NCBI GenBank assembly: GCA_009829735.1
Contig: CM020620.1
Coordinates: forward strand, 22,790,020-22,854,019
From: Pyropia yezoensis
Taxonomy: Eukaryota > Rhodophyta > Bangiophyceae > Bangiales > Bangiaceae
Direction of reading: 5' to 3'
DNA length: 64,000 nucleotides
The first letter of the stretch is position 1. Each line of letters opens with the position of its first letter. The position numbers and the translations under genes are program-made. This document shows, in pieces, positions 18,402 to 29,684 of this stretch. The notes below the pieces were generated by a model, which had not been told where the DNA came from, ran no database searches, and worked only from the letters and a program-made list of their open reading frames with translations.

Positions 18402-20845
18402 ATGGTGGCGTTTACGAGCAGTGGCCTGGGCGCGCCCCTACCCCTGCGAGTCACTCCCCTGTGGGGGCCCTCTGCTCGCCCGCTCCTGGGTGGTCGCCAC
18501 CCCGCTGGCGACGGAGGGAGCGCCCGCCCCCTCCGCGTGGTGGTCGGCCGGCCAGTGGTGCCGGTGGCCATGGCCAAGTCGGGCAAGGCCGGCCGTGCCC
18601 GCCGCCGGGCGAAGGGGAAGGGCGGGGGCGGCAAGAAGGGCGTTGATCCCGTGCACCCCGAGGGCTCCTCTGGCTCGGCTGCAGCAGCAGTGCGGGCAGC
18701 CACGTCGGCCGCAGCGATGGCGGCGGAGTTGTCTCCGGTGCTCCCGCCGCCGCAGCGGGAGTCGGTGGGGGAGGCGCTTGGGGGAGGAGGGGTGGTACCA
18801 GGTCCGACAGCCTCGGGTGATGCCGCGGCGGACGCGGCGGGCGCGGCACCAGTTGGGTCCACCCACGAGCAGACATCGCCGCCCGCGCCACAGGCGGCAG
18901 CATCGTCGGGCAGCGTGGGCGAGTCACGCGTGGCTTCCTCTGTGCGGCCACCGCCTGGGAAGGGCGCGGCGGCAGATGCTGGCAGGGGCACCACGCCAAC
19001 GGCTCTAGCTACAGGCCTGGCCGCTGCTGCCGCCGCGGCGGATGCCGCCGACACCAAGGGGGGTGGCAAGCCGGAACGTGAAATGTCGACCACCCCGCCC
19101 GTTGCCGCGTCCGATTCGGTCACAGCCGCGGAGGCGCCCACGTCGCCCGTATCACGCCGGGAAGAGCCCCAGCAGTCGCCACCGACGGCTGCGACAACGG
19201 AGCCTGCCGTCGATGCCGCGCAAGGAACCAAGCCACTGACCGGGTCCGTCACCCCGCCCGGTACCCCAGAAGACCCATTTGTCATCAACGCCCCTGCCGC
19301 TGCCAGTGTCAACGAGCCAGAAGCTGAGGCCGTATCTGTTGACTCCACCGCCACCGCTGAACAACCTGCGGTGAGGACGCAGGCTGCGAGCAATGGCGTG
19401 TCGAAGACAGTGGCGCCGACGACCATGCCGTCCTCAGCAGCTGTCAACAGCACGGAGCCAGCAGTGGAGGCGCCACCGGCAGGTGACACATCATCTCCGC
19501 CGGCGGTGTCTTCGGCTGCCGCGCCCACAACGGCGGAAACCGCTGACAACACGGTTCCCGCGTCTCCCACGGTAGAGTCGTCCGCAACAGACGTCAACGT
19601 GCCGTCTTCATTGGCGGCCGGTGCCACCGCGACTGTCGCTGACAACAATGAGGTCGCGGAGGGTGCGTCCACAGCAGGAGAGGGACAGGCGATGTCATCA
19701 GCGAAAGCGGCTGCCGCCTCTGCTGCGCTACCTCCTTCAGACAACGACGCTGGCAGTCCGCCTCCTCCCTCGACTACGGTCAGCCCACTGGGTGACGTTA
19801 GCGCTGGTGGCGCTCTGGCAACGACGTCGGTGGTGGACTCGGACAAGGGGTCTTTGCCTGGCAGCCCGCCAGTGTCGACGGTTAATCCCATGTTCGCGCG
19901 CCTGATGCGGGCGGTACTTTTGCCGCCGGCGATGGCTGCGGATGCACTGCTGGGGCTGACCGCTGCTGCCTTTGGCGTGCGCGTCCCCCCGCCGAGTGCC
20001 ACCCGCCCCAGCCGGCCAAAGCTCTCGGCGACCAACACCCGACGCGGGGTGGTGCTTGGCCTGGGCGTGACAGCTACCACTTTTGTGGCGGGCGCCGCCG
20101 TCGGCCGCCGTACGGGTGCCCTCCCTCACACCGCTACCCGCTACCGCGATGTTTCTGACATCCCCGCGACGGCCTACCACGTCGTCGACGGCCCCGCGAG
20201 TGACTTTGTGCTCTCTGCTTTTGTTACGGACATTATGGCGGGCGACATGTTTCGCGTCCGCCACACGCCGCTGCGATTGTTCAGCAGCAGCGCCAACGAC
20301 CCACGCGCCTTTTACGCCCGCCGCGCGCTGCCGCGGTCCGACCCCGCCTCCCTCCCACGCGATGACGACGGTACCCTGCCGGTGGTGCTCGCCGGCGTCG
20401 ACTGCCCCGCCGTTGGGCGCTACGGTCTGATGGGCGCGGCACTCGCAGAAGAAGCGCGGTCGGCGTTGGCCGACATTTTCGTCGCGCACGGCGGCGGTGC
20501 ACCGGGCGGCGGCGGCGGCCGCCACCCGACGCCCCGCGGCGGCGGCGCGGCTGTACGGCTGGGCCTGGCCGCCCGTGACGACGCGGGGCGGCTCGTCGCG
20601 ACCGTCTGGGTGGGCCCCGTTTGGGATCCGGTGGACGTGGCGGCCGAGCTGCTTGCCGCGGGCCTGGCGGTGACCACCCCAGGGGGGGGGGGGGGGGGGC
20701 TTTCCCGTCTTCGTGGGCCGCCGGCTACGCACGCCTCGAGGAGGACGCCAGAGCGCGGGGAGTGGGAGTGTGGCGGATGGGCGCGGGGGGGGAGACCCCT
20801 GCCAAGCGCAAGGCGCGCCGGCGCGCGGGCGACGCGCGGGGATGA
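18402..20845 (+). CDS. Disordered, membrane-anchored SNase-like protein with degenerate active site
   Basis: ATG at 18402 (CCGCCATGG). The first 80 residues are basic and Ser/Pro-rich, compatible with organelle targeting. Then come about 400 residues of Ala/Thr/Ser/Pro-rich disorder. A hydrophobic segment follows (VVLGLGVTATTFVAGAAVG, encoded about 20050-20105), then a staphylococcal-nuclease-like fold from about residue 590. Key nuclease positions are altered: the usual Arg in the strand before the GVD turn is Val662 and the usual Glu after DxP is Ala670, while Asp667 and Arg730 (DDAGR) remain. So catalysis is doubtful. At a run of 18 G (20682-20699) the frame is lost; the family-typical end (GYARLEEDARARGVGVW) is in the +2 frame and stops at 20845. 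Staying in the first frame gives an unrelated tail to about 20882. Confidence 0.65.
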
Positions 20846-21195
20846 GCGGCGGGGGGGGGGCACGTCAGGTGAGTGGCAGTAGATGGGGGGGGGTGCGCGG
20901 GGGAAGGAGCTATTCTCTGCTGTTTTTCTCTCTTGCGCCGCCCACGAGCCCTGCGGTGGCCAAGCTTTGGCTGGCCAAGTGTTTGATGGATCCCCTGCTT
21001 GCGCGCGTGTGGCGGTGGCCGCTGGACCACCATCCCGACCACCCGCCGCCTACACCCCCACACGAATACCCGAACAGCTGAACGCGCTCCCTTATCGGCA
21101 CGACAGGCGCAGAGTTGGGTGCGAAGGTGGACGGGTGCGCGTTCCGTCTGGTGTTTCATCTTTTTCGGGGTTGCAGCTCGCGGCGGGCGGACGGG
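20846..21195. other. Short convergent intergenic region
   Basis: About 350 bases separate the SNase-like (+) and USP39 (-) stop codons. No gene is seen; it should contain both transcript ends. Confidence 0.5.
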
Positions 21196-23288
21196 TCAGC
21201 CGGCGCCCGTCGCCGCGGGCGCAGCCGGGGGTGGGGGCGCGTCGTGCACCCCGCCCCCGAGGCCGCGGCCGCGCACGGGGCGCTCCGCCCCTCCCCCCCC
21301 ACCGGCCGGTCGCGGGCGCTTGCGCCCGCTGCGCCCGCCGCTCCCCCCCCCTCCGCGCCGCTCGTACAGCAGCAGGTGCGCCTCGCTGATGCCGAGCACG
21401 CCCCCACCCTCGGACCGGCTCACCTCCCCGTCCCCGCCAAGGCGCCACCAGTCACCACCAACACCACTGCCGCTGCCGCTGCCGCTGCCGGCGCCGGCGC
21501 CGTCGTCGCCAGCGCCAGCGCCACTACGCACGTGGACGACGAGGCCCTCGCCGCCCTCCCCAAACACCACCGCCGCGGCGAGGTCATACAGCGGCGACGG
21601 GGGTCCGTCCCCGCCGCCGCCGCCGCCACCGCCCACGACCAGCCCCGACACGGGAAATGTGACGACCGTGCGGTTGCGAGTGGGCCCCTCCGCCCCCCCG
21701 CGACGGACGGCGATGAGCAGCCACGGGGGCGGGGAGGGGAGGGCGGTGTACCGCGCGAGGAGGGTGGCCAGGGGGGTCTGGGGAAGGATGGACGTGTCCG
21801 AGGGGGACGGGAAGAGGGGGCGGGGGGGGAGTGCCGCCGACAGCAGCCAAAACTCCTTGGCCGCCGGGGACGACGCCGCCGCCGCCGTCTCTGCCGCAGG
21901 TGGCGCCGGTTGGGAGGGGAAAGGAAGAGGCGCCACGGGCGCTGTAGCGCCGCGCGTAGCGGAACGGGGGGCGGGGGGCGCGGCGCCACCCGTGGCCGCA
22001 CCCGCGCCGTCGGCGACGAGCACCTTGCCGCGGAGCGCTCGCTTGACCGCCTTGGCCACCGCCGGGGAAGCCACCCGCAGCGACCCGAGCGCGTGGAGGA
22101 GCCAGCTGAGAAAGGCGGCCGGCGTGGGCGGCGGCGGCGGCGGCGGGGCGGGGCGGTCCGCGCCACCCCCCGGCCCGCCCCCAGCGGCGCCCGCCCCCGC
22201 CTCCCGCGTCGGCGAGCCGTACACCCCCCGCGAGGCCGTGGCCACCACCGCCGCCAGTGCGGCGGGCGTCAGGCGCCCGCGGAGCAGCGCTGGGGAGGCC
22301 ATCTTGCGGGCGAGGTGGCCGAGCTCCTCGCCCACGGCGGCGGCGTCCCCCCCGCCAGACGAGTCGGGGGCGGGGGAGGCGGCGGCGGGGGTGGCGCTGG
22401 CGGCGGTGGGGGTGGCGACGGCGGCATCCAACAGCAGCGCCTCCCGCACCGGCGTCACCGCTAGAAGCAGGTGCACCGCAACGCCCATGTAGGCGGTGGT
22501 GGACGTGGCGGGTGATGACGGGGAGGAGCGCAGCGGATGGAGGCCCACAATCCCCACCGGGTGCGGCGGGGAGCCGTCGACGGGGCGCACCGTCGTGCCG
22601 GGGGTGGGGAGGGTGGCCGCCGTGTAGGTCGGCCGGATGTTGGCGGTGATGCGGGCGAGGGTGGGGTGCGCCGCCGGGAGGCGCGTATTGTCGGGGAGCG
22701 CGTGGTAGGTGAGCGCTGACAGGTGTACAAACGGGTGGTGGCCGGCAGTCAGGGCGTGCTCATAGGCGGGGGAGGTGGGGGACCTGCATACAAAAAAAGG
22801 AATGAAGGAGAAGGGTCGGGGGGAGGGGGCGGTGAAGACGGTCGACAACCGCACGGCGTCCGGGTGGCGCACCATCGGGGTGGTCGGCAACAACAAAACA
22901 GGAAAGAGCAGCGTGCAGTGTCAGGGATCCGCTCCGGCCGGGGCACCCCTGCCATCGGCGGCAGCAGAGCGCACACGACCCCGCCCACCACAACACCGCC
23001 CACATCCACCACATCCCCTTGCACGCCGCCTCCCCCCCCCCCCCCCCGCTAAACAAAACGTAAACCGTCAATCCGTCACTCCACCCACCACCGCCACGGA
23101 CCGATGCGCCAAAAACAAGTGAAAGAACCATACCGCCCCGCCAGAAAGACCCCGCATACCAGGCACGCGTAAACGTTGCGGGTGCCGAGCGTGACAGCGC
23201 AGACGGGGGGGAAGTCAAAGTCGAGAGCGCCGAGGCGCACCGCCGCAACGGCGGGATCCTCGGGGGGGGGAGGGCCGTCGTGCCCCAT
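21196..23288 (-). CDS. USP39: USP39/Sad1-type splicing factor (catalytically inactive DUB), two exons
   Basis: Exons 23288-23134 and 22783-21196 join in phase 2 (donor GTATGG, acceptor TGCAG) to about 580 residues. Exon 1 has LDFDFPPVCAVTLG and VYACLVCG (Cys42/Cys45), the UBP zinc finger of USP39. Exon 2 continues with AYEHALTAGHHPFVHLSAL and YHALPDN, then GIVGL. The USP fold follows with long Ala/Pro/Gly inserts, ending GISEAHLLLYERR. The usual catalytic Cys is absent (TAYMGVAVH at that place), as in all USP39/Sad1 proteins. It should act in assembly of the U4/U6.U5 tri-snRNP in the nucleus. The ATG at 23288 is provisional because the CPYL-type residues that normally precede the finger are missing; an earlier exon in 23289-23686 is possible. 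Confidence 0.85.
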
Positions 23289-23686
23289 GGGTCCAATAGG
23301 GTTGGTTCACCGCGAGGAGGAAGAATGAGGGGGTGGGGGGTCGGGGGGGGTAGGAAGGGAGGTCGTAGGCGGCCCGGCTTGCCACTGCGATGCAACGCGT
23401 TAAGACGGCGGTCGGGGGCAAGGCGGCACGGCGGCGGTCGGCCTGTGGGGGGGAATTGACCAGGAATGAGGTGGCACCGCGTGATCCCGCGCCTTCGCCG
23501 TCGAGGTGACCCCCGCCGCGGTCGACACAGCTGCTGCCCGCGGCAGGTCGCCGCCCAAGCCTGACAACGTTCCTGCCCAGCTGCGACCGCCCCGCCCCTG
23601 GTGGCCCCCCGGCCCCAGAGGCCGCCCCATTCCCGCTGGACCGCCCGTGGTGCTTGTCAACGCCGACGCTGCATCCCGCGGCGGGC
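23289..23686. promoter_or_regulatory. Divergent promoter region
   Basis: About 400 bases lie between the USP39 start (-) and the DUF3326 start (+). They probably hold both promoters, and possibly a missed first exon of USP39. No canonical core element is visible. Confidence 0.4.
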
Positions 23687-25045
23687 ATGGCGTTTGTGGT
23701 GGCCGGCGCGGCGGCCTTGCCGGCTGTCCGCCGCCGCCGCCGCGTCGGCCGCGGCGGCTGCGGCGCCCCCTACCCCCCCCCGGGCGGCGGCCGCAGAGGG
23801 CGGAGGCATGGGGCGGCTTGCCCCGCAGCCCGGTCTGTCTTTGGCAGGCGCGGCACGCCGACGGCGGCGGCGGCGGCCCCCCCCCCCCCCCCCCCCCCCG
23901 GCCACACGACGGTGCTGCTCATCCCCACGGGCGTTGGCGCGGCGGTGGGCGGCTACGCCGGCGACGGCCTGCCGGCGGCGCGCCTCCTCGCCGCCGCCAC
24001 CGACACGCTCGTCACGCACCCCAACGTGCTCAACGGGGGCTCCCTGTACGGCCCACCCGCCAACGCGTTGTACGTGGAGGGCTACGCCCTCGACGCGTTT
24101 TGTGCGGGCGCCTGGGGCCTCCGCCCCGTCCGACCCGGCGGCGGCGGCCAGGCGGTGGGGTTGCTCCTCGACGCGGGCCTCGGCGCCGACGCGGTTACCC
24201 GGCACGTGCAGGTGGCCGACGCGGCGCGGGCGACGCTCGGCCTGCGGGTGGTGGCGGTCGCGTCGACGGCCGAGCCGCTGGGCGTCAGCCTCACCCGCGT
24301 CGCTGGCGACAGCGCCGCGTCGTCGGGGCGGCTCGAGGCGCCGGCCGCGCTGCTCGCCGCGGCGGACCGGCTGGTGGAGGCGGGGGCCACCGCCCTGGCG
24401 GTCGTCGCCCTCTTTCCAGATGAAGGCGACGACACTGGCGGCGACGGCCTGGGGGGGGACGATGCTGCCGCCGCTGCCGCTGCCGCCGCCGCGTCCGCCG
24501 CCGCCTTGGCCGACTACCGAGCCGGCGCGGGGGTGGACGCACTCGCCGGTGCCGAGGCGGTCATCTCGCACCTGCTCACCCGCCACACCCACCTGCCGTG
24601 CGCGCACGCGCCGGCGCTGTCGCCGCTCGACGCAGACGCGGGGGTGTCACCCAAGGCGGCGGCGGAGGAGCTCGGCTACACCTTCCTCCCTTGCGTGCTC
24701 GTCGGCCTCGCCGGCGCGCCGTCCCTGCTCGTCCCGCAGGGGGGGGCGCCGCCGCCACCGGCGGCGGGCGACGTTTGGGCCACCGACGTGGATGTGGTCG
24801 TCGTCCCGGCCGACGCATGTGGGGGGGCGGGGCTGCTCGCGCTGGCCGGTCGCCCCAACCCGCCTCTGGTGGTTGCCGTCGCCGCCAACACCACCGTTCT
24901 GGATGTCCCTCCCGAGGCAGTCGGTATTACGGGGGTCGTCCATGTGGCCACGTATGCCGAGGCCGCGGGGGTGGTGCTGGCGCACCGGGCGGGGATTTTG
25001 CGGGACGCCCTTGGGCCCGACGTGCCCCGTATCCCGTGGGTGTGA
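23687..25045 (+). CDS. DUF3326 family protein, plastid-targeted
   Basis: Intronless, 452 residues; ATG at 23687 (GGGCATGG). Residues 1 to about 80 are Ala/Arg/Pro-rich with no acidic residues, suiting a plastid transit peptide, and include a poly-Pro run encoded by about 22 C (23878-23899). The conserved region starts HTTVLLIPTGVGAAVGGYAG. It continues with THPNVLNGGSLYGP, NALYVEGYALD, LDAGLG, VGVSPKAAAEELGYTFLPCVLVGL, DVVVVPADACGGAG and LVVAVAANTT. This is the DUF3326 family, known in cyanobacteria and plant plastids, with no established biochemical function that I know. Convergent with DR1, 163 bases between stops. Confidence 0.85.
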   Translation: MAFVVAGAAALPAVRRRRRVGRGGCGAPYPPPGGGRRGRRHGAACPAARSVFGRRGTPTAAAAAPPPPPPPGHTTVLLIPTGVGAAVGGYAGDGLPAARLLAAATDTLVTHPNVLNGGSLYGPPANALYVEGYALDAFCAGAWGLRPVRPGGGGQAVGLLLDAGLGADAVTRHVQVADAARATLGLRVVAVASTAEPLGVSLTRVAGDSAASSGRLEAPAALLAAADRLVEAGATALAVVALFPDEGDDTGGDGLGGDDAAAAAAAAAASAAALADYRAGAGVDALAGAEAVISHLLTRHTHLPCAHAPALSPLDADAGVSPKAAAEELGYTFLPCVLVGLAGAPSLLVPQGGAPPPPAAGDVWATDVDVVVVPADACGGAGLLALAGRPNPPLVVAVAANTTVLDVPPEAVGITGVVHVATYAEAAGVVLAHRAGILRDALGPDVPRIPWV

Positions 25046-25208
25046 CAAACGGCACACGGTTAGAATGCGCGCCACCGGGGGAAGGGGAAGCGAGGGTGAA
25101 TCAGAAGGGAGTAAAAAACGGGGTGAGACCGCCAAGCAGCGCGCGAAAAAAAAAAATACGCGCCCACCTCAACATAGTATGAACGGGGCACGACAATGGT
25201 ATGGGCAT

Positions 25209-26761
25209 CTACGGCGGAGGGGGCGCCGGCGGGGACGACGGCGGCGATGGAGGGGCGGCTGCGGGACCGCTCCGTGCCATTTCAAATAGCTGCTGTTGTC
25301 TGCGGATGTAGGCATGCGCAGGGAGAGAGGCGGGCCGTTCAACACAAAGCAGCGCACTCGACAAGCGCAGAGAAGAGTCAGTAAACGGTCAGCAGTTCGG
25401 TGAACGTAGCAGGACGGTCAGAGAGAGGCTTGGTCAGCCACGTCCCACAACTGAAGACCACACGAGAGACACGCAAGAAAACCAAGAGGCAAGAATGAGT
25501 CCAACGCACTGCCGAAGAAGCTCCTCGTCCGTGACGCCAGACGCCTTCATGCTGGACCAGCCACCGTGTTTGCCCTTGGTGTGTAGCTGCGGGTCATGAC
25601 CAGACGGCATCAAGCACACACAAGAGCGTGGGATCATGACCAAGCGCCACAAAGCAGAGGGAGGACAATTAGTGTGAGAAGGCAGGCCAGACACGGGAAA
25701 GGAACAACTGAAAACAAAGCAAGTGCCCCCCGCCCCCAAAAGAACAGGCAGTCAACAGTGGATTGAACTGACATCGAGACCGAGTCGAACACAGACAGTA
25801 CCAACGCACCTTCTCGTCCTCCTTGTGCTTTGCAAAGTCCTCTTGCACGTCTTTCTGGTAACCTGCGAAGCCAGCAACACGTAGATAGAGCCACAAGCCA
25901 CAAGACAGTACCGCACGCGGCATCATCCGGTGAGAAGAGAGCAACGCATGTCAGAAGTGGCCACGGTAACGCTCAACGCATGAGGCAGCATCAGCCAGGT
26001 GGCTGGGAGCACCGAGACAGACAGACACTCCCGCCCCCGCGCTAGCTGTGCAACGTACGTTCCAACCCCAGTTTCTCCATCGCCCGCAGAATATGCCCCG
26101 GCGTGATGGTCTTCTTCTTGTCCGCCTCGCACAGGTCATTCGCTTCGGCGCTCAGCATCTGTACAAACTCTGCACCCCCAAAAGCAGCAGCAGCAGAGAG
26201 AAGGACGGCACGCACACGTGACGGGCGTATCCAAAACACAGCGACAGTACCCAAGAACGGTGCCCAGCAGCAAGATAGACACGGCGTTAGCAGCGACACG
26301 ACCGAAGGTGGCCGCACAGCAGCGCCGTCAAGTAGCACTCAGGCTAAAGGCGCTCGCTGAAGCAATAAACAAGCCGCGCCTGATGAGAAGCGAAAGCAAA
26401 CAACTGTCAACAGCGGAGGAAGCCGGTCCTGTCAACGTACCGGTGCAAACTTCGGCGAGCAGCTCCCTTGTCTCAGAGGTCAGCCGCATATCTGCGGTTC
26501 CAAAACCACTCAAACACCCAGGTGCAGGTCACTCCATGGCCAGTCAGCACTAAATTTAGACCAGGCCAAGCATCCAGCCGACGCCGCCGAATGAAGAGAA
26601 AAGTCGAAGCAGGAGCGGGGCAACATGCAACAGCCCAGGTACAAGACACAGCTACCGGAAAACGCCAGCAGAAAGCACGTACCAAGCCCGCCCGCAATCT
26701 CATTGACAAACTTGTTCACCGTGGCCTTCGGCAGCGCGACCTCATCCGCTGTACAGCTCAT
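25209..26761 (-). CDS. DR1: NC2-beta/DR1 transcription repressor subunit, six exons
   Basis: Exons 26761-26683, 26491-26441, 26169-26059, 25862-25810, 25586-25510 and 25299-25209 join in frame to 153 residues. Donors are GTACGT (three) and GTGCGT (two); all acceptors end in CAG. The start MSCTADEVALPKATVNK is followed by RLTSETRELLAEVC, EFVQMLSAEANDLC and KKTITPGHILRAMEKLGL, the histone fold of NC2-beta (residues 1 to about 83). Then come YQKDVQEDFAKHKEDEK and GVTDEELLRQQQQLFEMAR, matching the conserved region after the fold, and a Pro-rich end. The protein pairs with NC2-alpha, binds TBP on DNA and blocks TFIIA/TFIIB recruitment. The intron density is much higher than in its neighbours. DR1 rather than NF-YB: the Q-rich LLRQQQ helix is DR1-specific. 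Confidence 0.9.
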
Positions 26762-27649
26762 GTCCAGGTCCAGGACCACCACGCAAGCCAGGCAGACCAG
26801 AGAGGGAACGGCATCCGTTAGCACGCCGCCAAAAGAACAATGGGAGCACGGCAGTCACACGCCTCGCCAGAAAGAGAGCAAGAAAGAAACCGGCAAGCAA
26901 GCAGTTCCCGCCCCCCGCCAGAGTAGCAGGCTCCCGCTCCGCGGATTCGTACCACAGCCCCCGCCGCTGGCACTGCCCTCGTCCATCGCGACGCCGTCAA
27001 AAAAAAGGGCCAGCGCCGGTGCGCAGGTCAGTTACCGTAACCAGCCACCGGTGTTCCGACCAGCTACCGGTGAGCTGGCCACCGGCGCTGCGATGCGCAG
27101 ACCTGCCGGTTGACCAAGACGTTCGGGCCCCGCCTGGCCACGAAGTGCTGTAGCTCGGGCGGGTGGGGGTGCTGTTTAGGTCTGGCAGCTGGATTCGCGC
27201 ATCGTTGCCGGCACGACACTGTTCCATCATGGTCTGGGGTCCACTTCAATTTTGATGTGTAGTTTCAGGCCATGTTGTCATGCAATTACGGTCTTTCGCT
27301 CGTTCGAGTCGTTTTCGACCCGTGTCGTCTTCGTGAGATTTGGCCGTGAAGACAACGCTGCAACAAGCACAACCAGCGCGCGGGACGAAGCTGCTGTGCA
27401 GGGGGCCAGCATGACTCACATTCCCCCACGTCAGCAACAAACCTTCATCAACTGCCTGGACACCTCGAGGGCAGCGCTGGCGGCACGCTGCTCAGCTCTG
27501 AGGCAAAGCGACGAGTGCTTGACCAGCACGTCGACCACTCCAAAATAAGAACGAATAAGAGACCTGCCACCCACACGGCATTTATGTACAACGCACCATG
27601 CGGTTGCTGCTCCTCCCTACAACCGTACCAGGCCTCACCCCAGACCCCT
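26762..27649. other. Intergenic between DR1 and UFD1
   Basis: No gene is seen. The region should contain the DR1 promoter and the UFD1 transcript end. It is less GC-rich than its neighbours and contains a palindrome cluster at 27011-27117. Confidence 0.5.
27011..27117. repeat. Palindrome cluster
   Basis: CAGCGCCGGTG (27011-27021) pairs with CACCGGCGCTG (27080-27090). CAGGTC (27024-27029) pairs with GACCTG (27100-27105). An inner hairpin CCAGCT/AGCTGG spans 27060-27078. ACCGGT/CCGGT recurs four times. The arms interlace, so alternative folds are possible. Confidence 0.55.
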
Positions 27650-29245
27650 TCAATCCCGCAGCGACCGACCGGCCCCGCCAAACGGCACAAAAGGCTTGGC
27701 CTCCTTCTTCTCCTCCCCATTGTCTGCCAACCCCGCGTCCGCCCCGCTGCCATTGGCCGCCGCCGCGCTCGTCCCACCGTTGGTAGACGCTACGCCCTCC
27801 GCTGCGGCAGGACCCACTGCGGGCGCCGTCGCAGCGGCCGCTGCCGCCCCCCCACCAAACAGCAGCCGGCTCGCCGACGCCCCCCCCGCCCGAGGCTTCA
27901 GCGCCTGCCCCGACCCCGGAAAGCGGGGCTTGGCCGCCTCGGCCTTTTTCGCAGCCGCCGCCCCGTCCTCATCGCTACTGTCGTCGGTGCTGTCACCGCC
28001 ACCCCCCGGCGGCCGCTTCTTTAGCCGCTCCAACCGGCTGGCCAGCCGGGACGCACCGGTGCCGCCTGCACCGCCGAGTGCCACCCCGCCCGACCCACTG
28101 CCGGCGCCAGCCGATGCACCAGCGCCACCAGCACCAGATGACGACCCAGCACCGCTCGCAGGGGTGTTGCGGTACACGGGGGCGGGCTCCACATAGTCGA
28201 GCGGCGCCTCAAAATCAACATTCACGTCCGCCTCTACGATGGAGATGGCGTCGCCCGGCTTGACATCCAGCACGTCAATCCAGTAGGTCTTGTTATTGTA
28301 CGCAATCGCCACCGAGTCTCCCCGGCTGAGGCACGAGAAGGCGCGGAGCGATGCCTCCAGGACGGCCTTGGGGTTGCTGATGGCAAGAAAATCCGATGAC
28401 AGGGGCCGGAACTTGACGTACGTGCCCCGCGGCAGTACCGCATTGCGGAGGGTAACCATATCACCCTCGGCCACGGCCAGGGATGTGAGAAGCCAGTAGG
28501 GAAAGTAGGCGCGCCCTTCCTCGGCGACAAACTCGAGGACGCCGACATGGGTGGTCACACCCGCCGCAGAGGAGACTTGGAACTGCATAGGGTACGACAC
28601 CGCTAGCCGAGCGAGGGTGTCTAGCGCAGAGGGCGGCAGAATGATTTTGTCGCCCTTGTCGAGGTCCGCCTACATGTGTCCATCGCATGACCGAGGAGAG
28701 AGAAGCGCGAGACGGCAAGCACATCGCAAGGGTTGTAGCAACACGGAAGCAAAAAACAGAAAATGGGAACGGGGTGACACAAAAGATGAAACAGAGGCCG
28801 TCAGCATGTATGCAAAAGCGAGACATGGAGCAAAACGGCTACACAGCAAACGCTATGACCCGACCAACTGGAGAGTCGAGTCATCCATGCGCTCTCCAAC
28901 CTCCTCTTAGAACATCTCTCTACCCGGCACCACCCGCGCGACGGTCGACCCGCCATGAACAAGCGACTGACAATGCCCCCATGCCCCCTCCCCCCCCCCA
29001 CCCATGCGACAGGAGCAACATCACCACCACCACCACCGCCACGACCACAACCACTGCCACCGTACCCTGTCAATAAACGAAACGGGAAAGGCGCGGAACT
29101 GGCGGGTAAATGCGCCCATGGGCGCCGCCGGCATGGCGCCGTCGGGGAGGTCAAAGCCGCCGCCGCCGCCGCCGCCAAAGCCGCCCCCAAAGCCGCCGCC
29201 GCCAAAGCCCCCGTACCCGCCGCCATCGCCATTGCCACGCCACAT
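27650..29245 (-). CDS. UFD1: UFD1, p97/Cdc48 cofactor, two exons
   Basis: Exons 29245-29066 and 28669-27650 join in phase 0 (donor GTACGG, acceptor TGTAG) to 399 residues. After a Gly-rich N-terminus, FTRQFRAFPVSFIDR is followed across the splice by LDKGDKIILPPSALD, YPMQFQV, TTHVGVLEFVAEEG, PRGTYVKFRPLSSDFL, SNPKAVLEASLR and AYNNKTYWIDVLDVKP. This is the complete double-barrel ubiquitin-binding domain of UFD1 (about residues 45-225). Two SHP boxes for p97 binding follow: FPGSGQAL (310-317) and FGGAGRSL (390-397), the same number as in animals. With Npl4 it delivers ubiquitinated proteins to Cdc48 for ER-associated and chromatin-linked degradation. The start at 29245 (ATCATGTGG) is chosen for context and absence of a better upstream ATG. 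Confidence 0.92.
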
Positions 29246-29684
29246 GATGTCGTGCACGGGCGGCTGCTCCTGCTGACGACGGGCCGCCTACGAGCTGGCT
29301 GCAAGGAGGGGGAAGTCGCCACCGGGGGGGGGGTGACGCGGGGGGGGGGGAAAGGTGCTGGCAGCGGTGGGGCGGCGAGGCGAGTGCGTGGCGGCGTCGC
29401 AGTTTTTACCTGACGCCCCCCCCTTCCTGTGCCAGCGAGGTACCCAATGGGAGTACTTATGCAACGAAAAGCGATCTAATTTCCTGCCCAGACTGACAGA
29501 AACAAAGCCTGCTGGCGCGCCCCGATTCGGGCTGTTCACGAGACACAATCCTGCACAGTTTTACAAGCATAAAAATTCAGACACAAGACAGACTATGTAT
29601 ATGCACTCGACAAACACAAAAACAAGCAGAACACCGACACAGACGACGACGGTCGAGCAGAAGGGCGACTCTGATACCGCTGAC

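Noticed and set aside
21196..23288. An active deubiquitinase
   Set aside because: The catalytic Cys is missing at the expected place, as in USP39/Sad1 splicing factors.
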